DNA from: Hedera helix
Lineage: Eukaryota; Streptophyta; Magnoliopsida; Apiales; Araliaceae
NCBI GenBank assembly: GCA_947179155.2
Contig: OX359282.1
Location: 18,554,510 to 18,618,509 of the forward strand
Length of the DNA: 64,000 nt
Direction of reading: 5' to 3'
Part shown: piece after piece, positions 54,724 through 64,000 of the stretch
Layout: each line of letters begins with the position of its first letter
Numbering within the stretch: the stretch's first letter is position 1
Notes under the pieces: generated by a model
Told to the model about the DNA's origin: nothing
Database searches by the model: none
Seen by the model: the letters and a program-made list of their open reading frames with translations, nothing else
Program-made: the position numbers and the translations under genes

Positions 54724-55833
54724 ATGACACACAACAAGAACGGATCAGAACTCGGTGGAGGTAACAGACCACCAATGTGCAATAAAGAAAAATTTGCTAA
54801 CTGGAAAGTTCGTATGCAGGCTTACATGGATGTAATAGACGATGAGCTGTTCGAGACAGTACTTAATGGGCCAGTCATACCAATGAAGCTTGCGTTAACA
54901 AATGAAGATCCAAACAAGCTAGTAGCAAAGAAAAGAGAAGAATGGATCGACAACAAAAAGAAGGATGTTCAAAGAGACAAAAAGACCAAAAATATCCTAT
55001 TTCAATCTTTAGATGATGAGCTATTTGAAAACGTTGTCAACTGCAAAATAGCTCAAGAAATCTGGCAAACTCTATTGATCATGCACGAAGGAACAGAAGA
55101 AGTCAGAGAAAATAAACAATCGCTGCTTATTCGGCAGTATGAAATGTTCACCTACATTTCAGGGGAGAACATTACAAATACCTATGAGTGATTCAACTTG
55201 CTACTAAACTCTCTCAGATCATTTGGAAAAGTCTATCCGAATAGGGATCTCATCATCAAATTCATGAGATCTTTGCCGAGAAAATGGGATGCCAAAACCA
55301 CAACCATCAGGGAGTCAAAGAACTTGCATGAGATGACCGTATAACAGCTCTATGGAAATCTTCTTACCTACGAGCTGGAACTAAATCAAATAGCGAAAAT
55401 CCTATCCGAAGGAAGAAAGAAGGAGAAAAACATTGTTCTTAAAGCCTCAACTTAAGCTCATAGAAGCAATCTGAAGGATAATTCTGACTCTGATAAAGAT
55501 GAATCAAATGATGATGAAGGTACTGCTATGCTAGTCAGACAATTCAAAAGATTCATCAACAGGAACAAATCTCATAAGTTCAAAAGCAACAGCAGCAAAG
55601 AACCAACAAATGACCTTTGCTACAATTGTAAAAAGCTAGGTCATTTAATTGCTAAGTGCCCTAAACCCTTAAGAGAAGAGCTGAGGAGGGATATAACAAA
55701 AGCAAATCCAAAAAGAGAATTCAAGAGCTTCCACAAGCAAAAAAGGAAAGACAAAAGCTTCATAGCTGAAGGCTCCTGGAGTGACTCAAAAGAAAAACTA
55801 AACTCTGAGTCAAGTGACGATGAAGAGCCATAG
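54724..55833 (+). pseudogene. Copia gag with CCHC zinc knuckle (broken by stops)
   Basis: ATG 54724 opens MTHNKNGSELGGGNRPP, followed by the Copia gag core (FANWKVRMQAYMD, QEIWQTLLIMHEGTEEV). One frame continues to 55833 with stops at TGA 55189, TAA 55342 and TAA 55453, and ends at TAG 55831. Between the stops the protein remains recognisable (SLRSFGKVYPNRDLIIKF). The knuckle CYNCKKLGHLIAKCP at about 55618 is intact and is followed by Lys- and Ser/Glu-rich stretches. The long gag and the spacer that follows point to the SIRE/Maximus lineage (inference). The encoded nucleocapsid would package element RNA in the cytoplasm, but this copy is inactive. Confidence 0.85.
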
Positions 55834-55930
55834 AAGGCCAACCTGTGCTTAATGGTAAACGAGGAAGGAAGCATCAAAGAGGAATTCAACATAGATGAGG
55901 TATTTGACTTTTACTCTCCTGAATTAAACA

Positions 55931-56799
55931 TTGATGATCTTAGAGAAGACATGCATAATGGTAGAGCTAAACAAATACATGAAAATGTTTAGAAGGCTAT
56001 CTAAAGATTACTCTCATCTAAAAGAGGATAAAGAGAAAATAAGCATAAAATTAGAAGCCACACTTCAAACTGCTAAACTTTATTCTAGTCTTGAGACTGA
56101 GAATGAAAGATTGAAAAAGATAACTGAATTGAGCACTCATAAAGAGTCTTCACTAGTCTCCAAGATTCAGGAACTAAAAAAGACATTTTTTATGTGGAAC
56201 AAATCTAGTCTGTCTATGAACACCCTGATCTCTAGTCAAAGAGATATGGCTGATAGATCAGGATTAGGTTATGAGAATTCCTTCTCAGGACCTATTATAG
56301 AGAAATCAATGGAAATAAATGAAGGCAAATCCTTTAATCTTGATAAAGGAATTATGTTCATCAAATTCTCTGAATCAATCTCTCCTAGCTGTCCACACTC
56401 TGTTAATCCTGCAATCATATTAGACAATAAAACTCGCTCTGGTCTGGGATTCAAAAAATTGAAAAACAAGTCAACATCTGTAACTGAACCTCAAAGGATT
56501 ATCGTAGAGTCTACTATCATTCTACGAAACATGAGAATCATAGAGTAGTATGGAAGCAGAATGTAGATCAGCCCAACCGAAGGACTTTGAGCAATTATAA
56601 TTGTCACAAGTCCTGGACAAATAGGAATTCACATATATACATACATCATCGTCATATCAATCATAGTAACCATCATAAAAATAATAAATATTTATCAGGT
56701 CATCATTATTATAAACTGCAAAGACCTAAAATCAAACAGATCTGGGTCCCAAAAGGTACTAACAAAATAGGACCCAAGCAATTGTGGGTACCAAAATGA
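55931..56799 (+). pseudogene. SIRE-like gag-pol spacer with coiled coil
   Basis: After a frame change the 205-residue segment to 56548 has a coiled-coil stretch (LKEDKEKISIKLEATLQ, ETENERLKKITEL), typical of the extended spacer of SIRE-like polyproteins. A second frame at 56587-56799 is His/Asn-rich and ends in the paired words KQIWVPKG and KQLWVPK, which in such elements precede the protease. Two frame breaks separate these pieces from gag and protease. Confidence 0.7.
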
Positions 56800-56812
56800 A
56801 GATTGATTTGTT

Positions 56813-57413
56813 ATGCAGGTAAAGAGATCCATCTGGTATCTTGACAGTAGATGCTCAAGACACATGACAGGTGATAAGGCTCTTCTGACAGATTATAAGG
56901 AAAAAGATGGTCTTGTAGTCATATTTAGGAACAACAATTCGGGGAAAATCAGAGGTTATGGCTCAACTGGAAATGGTGTAATATTTTTTAGCAAAGTTGC
57001 TTATGTTGAAGGACTAAAGCATAACCTGTTAAGCATTAGTCACCTATGTGACAAAGGGTATCAAGTTACTTTTCTCAACAACCAATGCCAAGTCAGAGAT
57101 TTGAAGGCTAACTTTCTAAAGCTAGTAGGAGTTCGAGATGAAAATGTCCATGTGATCAATCTTGCCAAATTAAGTACAGATGAGGTAGTCTATTTCCTTG
57201 CTAAAGCCTTTAAAGATGTGTGCTGGCTCTGGCACAAGAGATTATCTCATCTTAACTTCAAGAGCATGTCAAAGCTTGCTTCCAAAGACCTAGTAAGAAG
57301 ATTGCCAAAGCTTAACTTCATCAAAGAAAAACCCTACAAAGCATGTCAGTTTAGAAAGTAAACAAAGATCTATTTTCAGAGTAAGACAATCAACTCAAAT
57401 GATAGAGCCCTTC
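56813..57413 (+). pseudogene. Copia protease and GAG-pre-integrase region (truncated)
   Basis: Carries SIWYLDSRCSRHMTGDK, where the catalytic Asp-Ser-Gly is Asp-Ser-Arg, so the protease would be dead. VEGLKHNLLSISHLCDKGY follows, then the pre-integrase motif WLWHKRLSHLNFKSMSKLA. The frame stops at 57361 and the homology is cut at 57413 by a Gypsy LTR; the integrase, RT and RNase H of this element are not in the window. Confidence 0.82.
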
Positions 57414-59510
57414 TGTAATACCCGGTAAAAATAAATAAATAAATAAAATAATAATAAATGTATGTAAGCTTAAAAATAATTAATTGGGCTTTTCTTATGT
57501 TTGGGTCAAACTATTAATTAAAATTAGGTGGGCTACTAGTAATTAAGGAATAAGTTAAGTTAAGAAAATTTGGGCCTTAAAACTAATTAAGTCCAAATTA
57601 AATTTTGTACTATTAAAATTAAGAAAGTTAGTAAAATATATTAATTAATAAATAAATAAAACATAAACCATTTATAGTGTAACTTAGCTTTGTTTGTCTG
57701 ATAAAAAAAATATATCATGAGCCGCCGCTTACTGTTAAAACCGAGAAAGCGAGAGAGTTGTGATTTGTGATTTTGGCAGAAAGGTAGCTGCGAAAGAAAC
57801 AAAGGAGGTTAAATTAATTTCTTTTCTTTTGTTTCTTATATGTGATTGATTTTTTTTATTTCTTTATACTACAAATTGTTCCATCCATGCGGTAAAGGTT
57901 GTCATATTGTGAATCACATTATATAATAGGATATGTAAGATCATGGTATAGTCTATATATATATATTTATATAATATTATATTATATGCATGTAATAAGT
58001 TATGTATTACCTTAATGAATGAATTTAGAAAGGGAATATATATATGACTTGAGTAATCTGTTATCATGGCACATATATAAATAAATTATATATCCTAACT
58101 TTATGTTTGGAACGAAAAAAAGGCAGTGTATATATATATTTGTGTAATCTGTGTCTTTGGAATTATAATATTATGTTAATAATAAAATTTATAATAAAAA
58201 TAATATAATATGAGTAGTAAAAAAATGTATTTATTAATTGGTAAATTAGCGTATAATTAATTCGTTAATTTATTTACTTTACTTTATGTAATTAGTTCGG
58301 ACAGAGGAAATCTAAACGAATCATATTTGGAATTTTAATTGCGTATTACATTACTGATTCCAGGTACGGATTCCGTACTCCTTCAGCGATATTCTTGTTA
58401 TAATTAATTAGTTTATTTTGTTCCTCATTTCGAATTTCGTTATTGTTTCACATAATTGTTCCTTGTAAAATTAATATGATAGCTTCATGTTGGCGTTACA
58501 TAGAACTCATTTTTGTACTCTTTGTATTATTAAATCACGTGTAGTGATTATTTTGATTTCGTAGAATGTACATGTTAATTTATTTTGGAAATTTGGTATT
58601 GATTCGTTTCATTTAACATGTACACTTAGAACCCTTTTGTGGGTATTATGTCGCATTCGTTGTGGCATGATATCTTTATTAGATTATACCGTAGGGTATA
58701 CCTAAGCTATAACCACTTGTGGGGGGGGGGGGGGGTACCACAGGCATGTCTCTAGGCACCGAGGCATGACACCTTCCGTGGCTGTGTGATTAGTCCACGG
58801 CGTCTCCATTTTGTGTTTTGGTGGGCGATGGCCAAATTTGGTGTTTTGTTGTGGGAGGCATATGGGTCGACCCTAGTTTATATTATGTTCTGTTATACGT
58901 TTTGGTGATGTTTGTGCCAAACATACCATCCAATTTTCATGTATTTGGACTCGCGATCCAATGTGTGATTTGCCTGCGTGACATTATTTTGCCTGTGTGG
59001 CATTATTTTGTTTGTGTGGCATTATTTGACTTGCCTATGTGGCAAGGTATATTTCTGTTATATGTTGAGCTCAGTATGAAATAACACCCAGCCCTTTGAT
59101 TCAGCCTATTATTTCGTTGTGTTAGTTATGTTCGTTTTAGTTCAGTTAATGGCATTATTTGTTTCAGTTCTTTATTTTGTGCTCTATATCTGTACTGGGC
59201 ATTTAGCTCATGCTGTGTTTTCTTCCAGCAGGTAATCAGGGGGATTGTGGGCAAGTGTGATGAGAGCTCTCTTTTATCAAGTGGTTTAGATATATTATGT
59301 ATAGGTTGTGCTACATTATTTTCTTTGGAGTTGTAATAACTATTCTAGATTGTGGTTTGAACCAGTTTGGTATTTATTTTGGTTTGACTTGTGGCGTTTA
59401 TCAGTTATTAGCATTATTCATTTTGGTAAAATGGAGCTTTTGATTTATTTTATAATTTTGTTATGTTTTGTGAGTAACCTCTCTTTCTATTTTGGAAAGG
59501 GTGTGTTACA
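57414..59510 (+). mobile_element. 5' LTR of a Tekay-type chromovirus (2,097 bp)
   Basis: Starts TGTAATACCCGG and ends GGGTGTGTTACA, inverted-like termini. A 15-base G run is at 58721-58735. Near the end 'tttagctcatgctg...ttccagcag' parallels the gagctcac...cag block of the other Gypsy LTRs. The expected left target duplication is ccttc (57409-57413); its partner is outside the window. Confidence 0.88.
58721..58735 (+). repeat. Poly-G run of 15 bases
   Basis: A homopolymer in the LTR of the Tekay-type element, between ccacttgt and taccacagg. It may be an expansion or a base-calling artefact. Confidence 0.8.
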
Positions 59511-59514
59511 GAGT

Positions 59515-59526
59515 TGGTATAAGAGC
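59515..59526 (+). other. Primer binding site of the Tekay-type element
   Basis: TGGTATAAGAGC, one base different from the tRNA-iMet site (A for C), four bases after the LTR end. Confidence 0.8.
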
Positions 59527-59692
59527 TTAGGTTCTTTCTTGTAGAAAACCTATTTAGGTTTGACCTGTGAGTTATGGGTAGACTTATGGGTTAGGTTTTT
59601 GTTCCGTTTATTATTCTGTTCCGCTATCATGCCAGCTATATTTGAATTTGTCTTTAATTTATTTTGCTTCTATTCATTGATTTCTTTCTTAG

Positions 59693-60558
59693 ATAGCTCG
59701 TAGATCTGCCAGAGTTACTAGGAGGCGAGGTAACGATGGGGGAAGTGGTGATGGTCAGCCCAATGAGGAGCCTAATAATCAAATTAATGGTTAATTGGTT
59801 GCCTTGGTGAATCAAGCGATTAATCAGGCTTTACCGCAAATGGTGGCACAGGTTGTTCAGGTAATGCAGCAGCCGCCAGAAAATCCTGAGCAGGGGAACC
59901 TAGAACATAATGGTCCACACATAAATGAAGAGGAAGGGAATGTAGATGGTCCTGATCAGTCGACGGCTCCGATGTATGTATGGTTGGAAAGGTTTCAGAA
60001 ACAGAAACCCTATACATTTAGTTCAGCTCCGACTCCAATAGATGCAGAGAATTGGATTGCCCATCTAGAGAAGATCTTTGATGTGCTGGGGTGCACAGAT
60101 AATCAGAAGGCGTTGCTTACAGTTTATAAGCTAGAAGGGGATGCAAAGAGATGGTGGAAGGCGATGAAAACAACAAAAGGTGGTGGTTATATTGAGACAC
60201 TTAGTTGGGCAGAGTTTTGTGAGGTCTTTTATCAGCAATTCTTCCCTGCTGTTGATAAGGAGTCCTATGGTAGAGAGTATCTATTTATTCGGTAGAGAGA
60301 TATGAGTCCATCATGGATTTTATGACGAGATTTACTAGGTTGGCTGGCTTTGCGGGAACCTCTACAGGGACTACAGCGGAACAGGTAGAAAAGTTTAAGT
60401 GGAGAATTCATTACAAGTATCGTCAACATCTTATTAACACTAAATTTGAAGATGTGTCGGCAGTGGCTAATGCAGCCAAAAATATTGAGATGGAGCGACA
60501 GGACTTTCGGTCTTCTAAACCGGAGGGGAGTCGAAAAAGGGATAGAGATGACCAGTAG
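59693..60558 (+). pseudogene. Chromovirus gag (capsid part), frameshifted
   Basis: An N-terminal frame begins about 59693 (IARRSARVTRRRGN, with ATA where a start is expected) and has TAA at 59792. It continues through VYKLEGDAKRWWKAMK, the capsid core in which chromovirus gag proteins show EGxAxxWW, to TAG 60293. A frame change leads to FMTRFTRLAGFAGTSTGTTA and WRIHYKYRQHLINTKFED, ending KRDRDDQ with TAG at 60556. The stops at former Gln codons are C-to-T changes. It is the normal type of gag and serves as a contrast to ORF1 of the young element. Confidence 0.85.
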
Positions 60559-60660
60559 GGTCAAGTTTCGGGTTAGCATGGGAGGAATCAGGGAGGTCAA
60601 TGGAATAGGAACCGTGGTGGTCAGCTGGGGCAATGGGGTGACCAGAATCAGAACAGGGGT

Positions 60661-61305
60661 TTGCAACAGTTGCCTCATCAGGGCCAGAATTGTCAGCTTC
60701 AGTTACCTCAGCAAGGTCAGAACCGCCAACAGTGGCAGAATCGTCAGCAGGGGCAGAATCAGGGTCGTTACCCAGGGCCAGCTGGTGGGGGTAACCCTGA
60801 TCTTATTCCGATTGCTCCTTGCAATATTTGTGGGGCAAATCATTCGGAAAGACGGTCTCATAGAATTATTGATGCATGTTTTTTGTGTGGACAGACTGGT
60901 CATATTGCTAGAGATTGTATCGGGTCACGTGATAATGGTGGTAATGGGGGTCAGTGTCAGGGTGGTCGGGTGTTTGCCTTGACATATATCCAGGCAGCAG
61001 GTGCGCCAGGTACTGTTTCTGGCACTCTTTTAGTTGGCAGTCGTGAAGCTTCTATTTTATTTGATACTGGTTCTACTCATTCAGTTGTGGCTCAGTCTTT
61101 TGTTCGGCACCTTGGCATGCCATCTCAGTCTTTAGATTCTGTTATATCTATTGTTACCCCGATGGGGACTTCTGTTGTCATTTTTGATTTGTATCGAGAG
61201 TGTCCAATCAATTTTAGAGATAAGATTCGTGGGTCAAATTTTCTTCCGATGGGTATGCATGATTTTGATGTTATTCTTGGGATTGACTGGTTGGATAAGC
61301 ACTAG
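60661..61305 (+). pseudogene. Chromovirus zinc knuckle and protease
   Basis: A Gln-rich linker (QGQNRQQWQNRQQGQNQG) leads to the knuckle CFLCGQTGHIARDC, a CCHC box, and then the protease with FDTGSTHSVVAQSF and [14 protein letters not shown]. The frame ends at TAG 61303, where the family usually has a Gln or Trp codon. Domain order and active site are normal. Confidence 0.87.
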
Positions 61306-61392
61306 GCCACTATCGATTGTTAGGCGAAGAAGGTTATATTTGGGGATGTGAAGTCTCCAAAGTTTGTATTTCAGGGTTCATGACCGAGTAAG

Positions 61393-62442
61393 GTGGTGAA
61401 GTTGATCTTAGCATTGAAGGCGGGGAAGTTGGTGGCAAAGGGTTGTGAGGGGTACTTATCATTTGTGAAGGATACCTCTATGAGTAAGTCTCGTATTGAG
61501 GATGTTCTAGTGGTTCGTGATTTTTCTGATGTGTTTCCTGAAGAATTGTCAGGGTTGCCACTGCAGCGGGACGTTGAGTTCATTATCGAGCTTGTTCCTA
61601 GTGCGGAGCCTATCTCTAAAGCGCCGTATAGGATGGTACCGTTAGAGTTGCAGGAGTTAAAGGAGCAGTTACAAGAATTGTTAGATCGTGGTGTAATTCG
61701 GCCGAGTGTTTCACTGTGGGGTGCTCCAGTTTTGTTTGTGAAGAAGAAAGATGGGTCTATGAGATTATGCATAGATTACAGGGAGTTGAACAAGATTACC
61801 ATTAGGAATCAGTATCCATTGCCAAGAATTGATGACTTGTTTGACCAACTTCAGGGGGCAAAGCATTTTTCGAAGATAGACCTGAGGTCGGGTTATCATC
61901 AGTTGAGGGTGAGAGATGAGGATATCTCTAAGACAGCTTTTCGCACTCGGTATGGGCATTACGAGTTTCTGGTGATGCCATTCGGATTGACTAATGCTTC
62001 GGCGGTGTTTATGGATTTGATGAATCAGGTGTTCAGAGAGTACTTGGACCAATTTGTCATTGTCTTTATTGATGACATTTTGGTTTACTCCAAGTCTAGG
62101 GAAGAGCATGAGGAACATCTTCGCACAGTTTTGGAAATTTTGCTGAAAGATAAGTTATATGCTAAATTTTCCAAATGCAAGTTTTGGTTGGAGCAGGTTG
62201 CATTCTTGGGCCACATTGTGTCTGCTGAAGGCATTAAGGTGGATCCTACAAAGGTTGAGGCTGTCACTAAATGGCCAAGACCTACTACGGTGACGGAGGT
62301 TAGGAGTTTCTTGGGTTTGGACGGGTACTATAGGCGATTTGTGGAAGGATTTTCTTTGCTTGCCTTGCCATTGACACAGTTGATGAGAAGGGCACGAAGT
62401 TTGTGTGAAATGAGGAGCGTGATAAGAGTTTTGAAGAGTTAA
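61393..62442 (+). pseudogene. Chromovirus reverse transcriptase
   Basis: The same frame as protease resumes after stops near 61321 and 61381. It contains [17 protein letters not shown], then RT motifs [23 protein letters not shown], here quoted in two parts as VLFVKKKDG and RLCIDYREL, followed by [27 protein letters not shown] and the catalytic [10 protein letters not shown]. The thumb and connection ([23 protein letters not shown]) are present until a frame change at about 62390. This is the domain missing from the young element at 14807-24242. Uncertainty is low for identity; activity is excluded by flanking stops. Confidence 0.9.
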
Positions 62443-63227
62443 AGAAATGACTTGTGACAGCTCCAATACTTACATTGCCATTGTGGGCAGGAGGTTACCA
62501 AATATATAGTGATGCTTCTAAGAAGGGCTTGAGGTGTGTTTTGATGCAACATGGTAAGGTGATTGCTTATGCTTCTAGGTAGCTTAAACCTTATGAGGTA
62601 AATTACCCCACTCATGATTAGGAGTTGGCAGCAGTAATCTTTGCCCTAAAAATTTGGAGGCACTATTTGTATGGAGAGACTTGCGATATCTTCACCAATC
62701 ACAAAAGTCTTAAATACATTTTCACTCAGAAGGAGCTTAACATGAGATAGAGGCTTTGGTTGGAGCTTCTAAAATATTATGATGCGAGAATTCAATATCA
62801 CCCGGGGAAAGCGAATGTGGTTGCAGATGCTCTTAGCCGAAAGAGTTTAGGAAGTGTAGCAACCCTTATTACACAACCTCAGCTTATTGCGGATATGGAG
62901 TGACTAAAGTTGGAGTTGTATGTGCAAGGTTCAGATGGGCATTTAGTAGGTATGAGAGTAGAGCCCTCTCTTATCTCCCGGGTTAAGGAAGATCAAAAAG
63001 AAGATGGGGAGTTGTGGGCTATGGCACATAATTTGGAGGAGGGAAACAAACTGAGTTCTGTATTGATGAACATGGTGTGATTTGGTTGGGTAAATGGTTG
63101 TGTGTTCCGTTAGATTCAACTATTCGGGAAGCAGTATTGGCTAAGGCTAATAGTTCACCATTTTCTATTCATCCAGGTTCTACGAAGATGTACAGAGATT
63201 TAAAGGAGAATTTTTTGGTGGAATGGG
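62443..63227 (+). pseudogene. Chromovirus RNase H and integrase N-terminus, heavily broken
   Basis: In fragments: [72 protein letters not shown]. Stops interrupt at about 62581, 62620, 62750 and 62902, many at former CAG or CGA codons. The integrase zinc-binding segment (IHPGSTKMYRDLKEN) is at about 63170, with a frame change just before 63228. Confidence 0.8.
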
Positions 63228-64000
63228 ATGAAGCGAGATGTGGCTGAATATGTTGGGAAGTGCCTCATTTGTCAACAAGTGAAGATAGAACATCAACGAG
63301 CTAGTGGTTTGCTGCAACAGTTAGACATTCTAGTTTGGAAGTGGGAGAATATCACAATGGATTTTGTAACTGGTTTGCCAAAGACTTTCAGAAAGAATGA
63401 TGCAATTTGGGTTGTGGTAGATCAGTTGACCAAATCGACACACTTTTTAGCTATCTATGAAGGTTACTCGGTGGACAGGTTGGCACAGATCTTTCAGCAG
63501 GAAATTGTGAAACTTCTTGGTACTCCGGTGTCTATTGTTTTAGATCGGGACCCACGATTCACTTCACGGTTCTGGAAAGGGTTTCAGCGAGCTTGGGGCA
63601 CTCGACTCAATTACAGTACTTCTTTCCATCTACAGACTAATGGGCAATCCGAGAGGACTATCCAAACTTTGGAGGATATGTTGAGGTCTTGTGCGTTAGA
63701 GTGGTCGAGCAACTGAGATGATTACTTGAGCCTAGCTGAGTTTGATTATAACAATAGCTGGCATGCAAGTATTGGAATGACTCTGTTTGAGGCATTATAT
63801 GGTAGGAAGTGTTAGGCACCAACTTGTTGGGATGAGGTTGGTGCCTAAGTTAGTTCAAATTACAACGGAGAAGGTAACGGTGGCTAAGGAAAAATTACGG
63901 TTGACTCGATCACGACAGAAGAGTTATGCTGATAAGCATAGGAGGATGTTAGAGTTTGAACTTGGTGAGCATGTGTTTTTAAAAGTTTCTCCTTGGAAGG
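63228..64000 (+). pseudogene. Chromovirus integrase core (runs off the window)
   Basis: Begins MKRDVAEYVGKCLICQQVK (second half of the HHCC finger) and keeps the catalytic residues in [21 protein letters not shown] and [15 protein letters not shown] at 63714 and TAG near 63812 break the frame, and a deletion near 63840 shifts it. The chromodomain and 3' LTR would lie beyond 64000. Confidence 0.85.

Overview
This is plant nuclear DNA, most likely from a dicot. I cannot name the species from the sequence alone. The evidence is five GT-AG exons of one host gene and AT-rich non-coding DNA. Almost everything else is plant-type LTR retrotransposon (Ty3/Gypsy with tRNA-iMet primer sites and a chromodomain, Ty1/Copia), solo LTRs, hAT-like and Stowaway-like MITEs, and a long-period satellite. 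I saw nothing prokaryotic, organellar or tRNA/rRNA-like.

Layout. (1) 1-6540 is nested retroelement debris: the 5' end of a minus-strand Gypsy element (leader, primer site, 3.4 kb LTR) lies inside a minus-strand Copia LTR, which itself interrupts a plus-strand Copia integrase/RT fragment. (2) 6541-31097 is a satellite array of about 988-bp monomers. One monomer is split in three by two insertion events: a 3.86 kb solo LTR (9735-13593), and a Copia solo LTR (14081-25039) that itself holds a complete Gypsy element (14807-24242). That inner element has 5-bp target duplications and two ~2.94 kb LTRs in which I found one single-base difference, so it is very young. Yet it has no reverse transcriptase, and an unrecognised 206-residue ORF stands where gag should be. 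Its RNase H, integrase and chromodomain are open. (3) 31098-50587 holds the only host gene I can support. Its five exons encode a 259-residue predicted plastid membrane protein. Introns 2 and 3 (10.4 and 6.0 kb) are swollen by three antisense copies of a gag-protease-only retroelement, hAT-like elements, a 1.26 kb foldback full of small palindromes, a 1.4 kb tandem duplication and a Stowaway-like MITE. A hAT-like element lies 116 bp upstream of the start codon. (4) 50588-64000 is LTR fragments, then the 5' half of a SIRE-like Copia element (LTR, gag, spacer, protease, pre-integrase), interrupted by a decayed Tekay-type chromovirus that runs off the window.

How the parts relate. The host gene is the only unit likely to be under selection. 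The region is otherwise layered insertion history, and the nesting gives relative ages: satellite array, then the Copia solo LTR, then the RT-less chromovirus. The most unusual object is that last element. It has recently moved without its own RT or a recognisable gag, so it probably relied on proteins supplied in trans.
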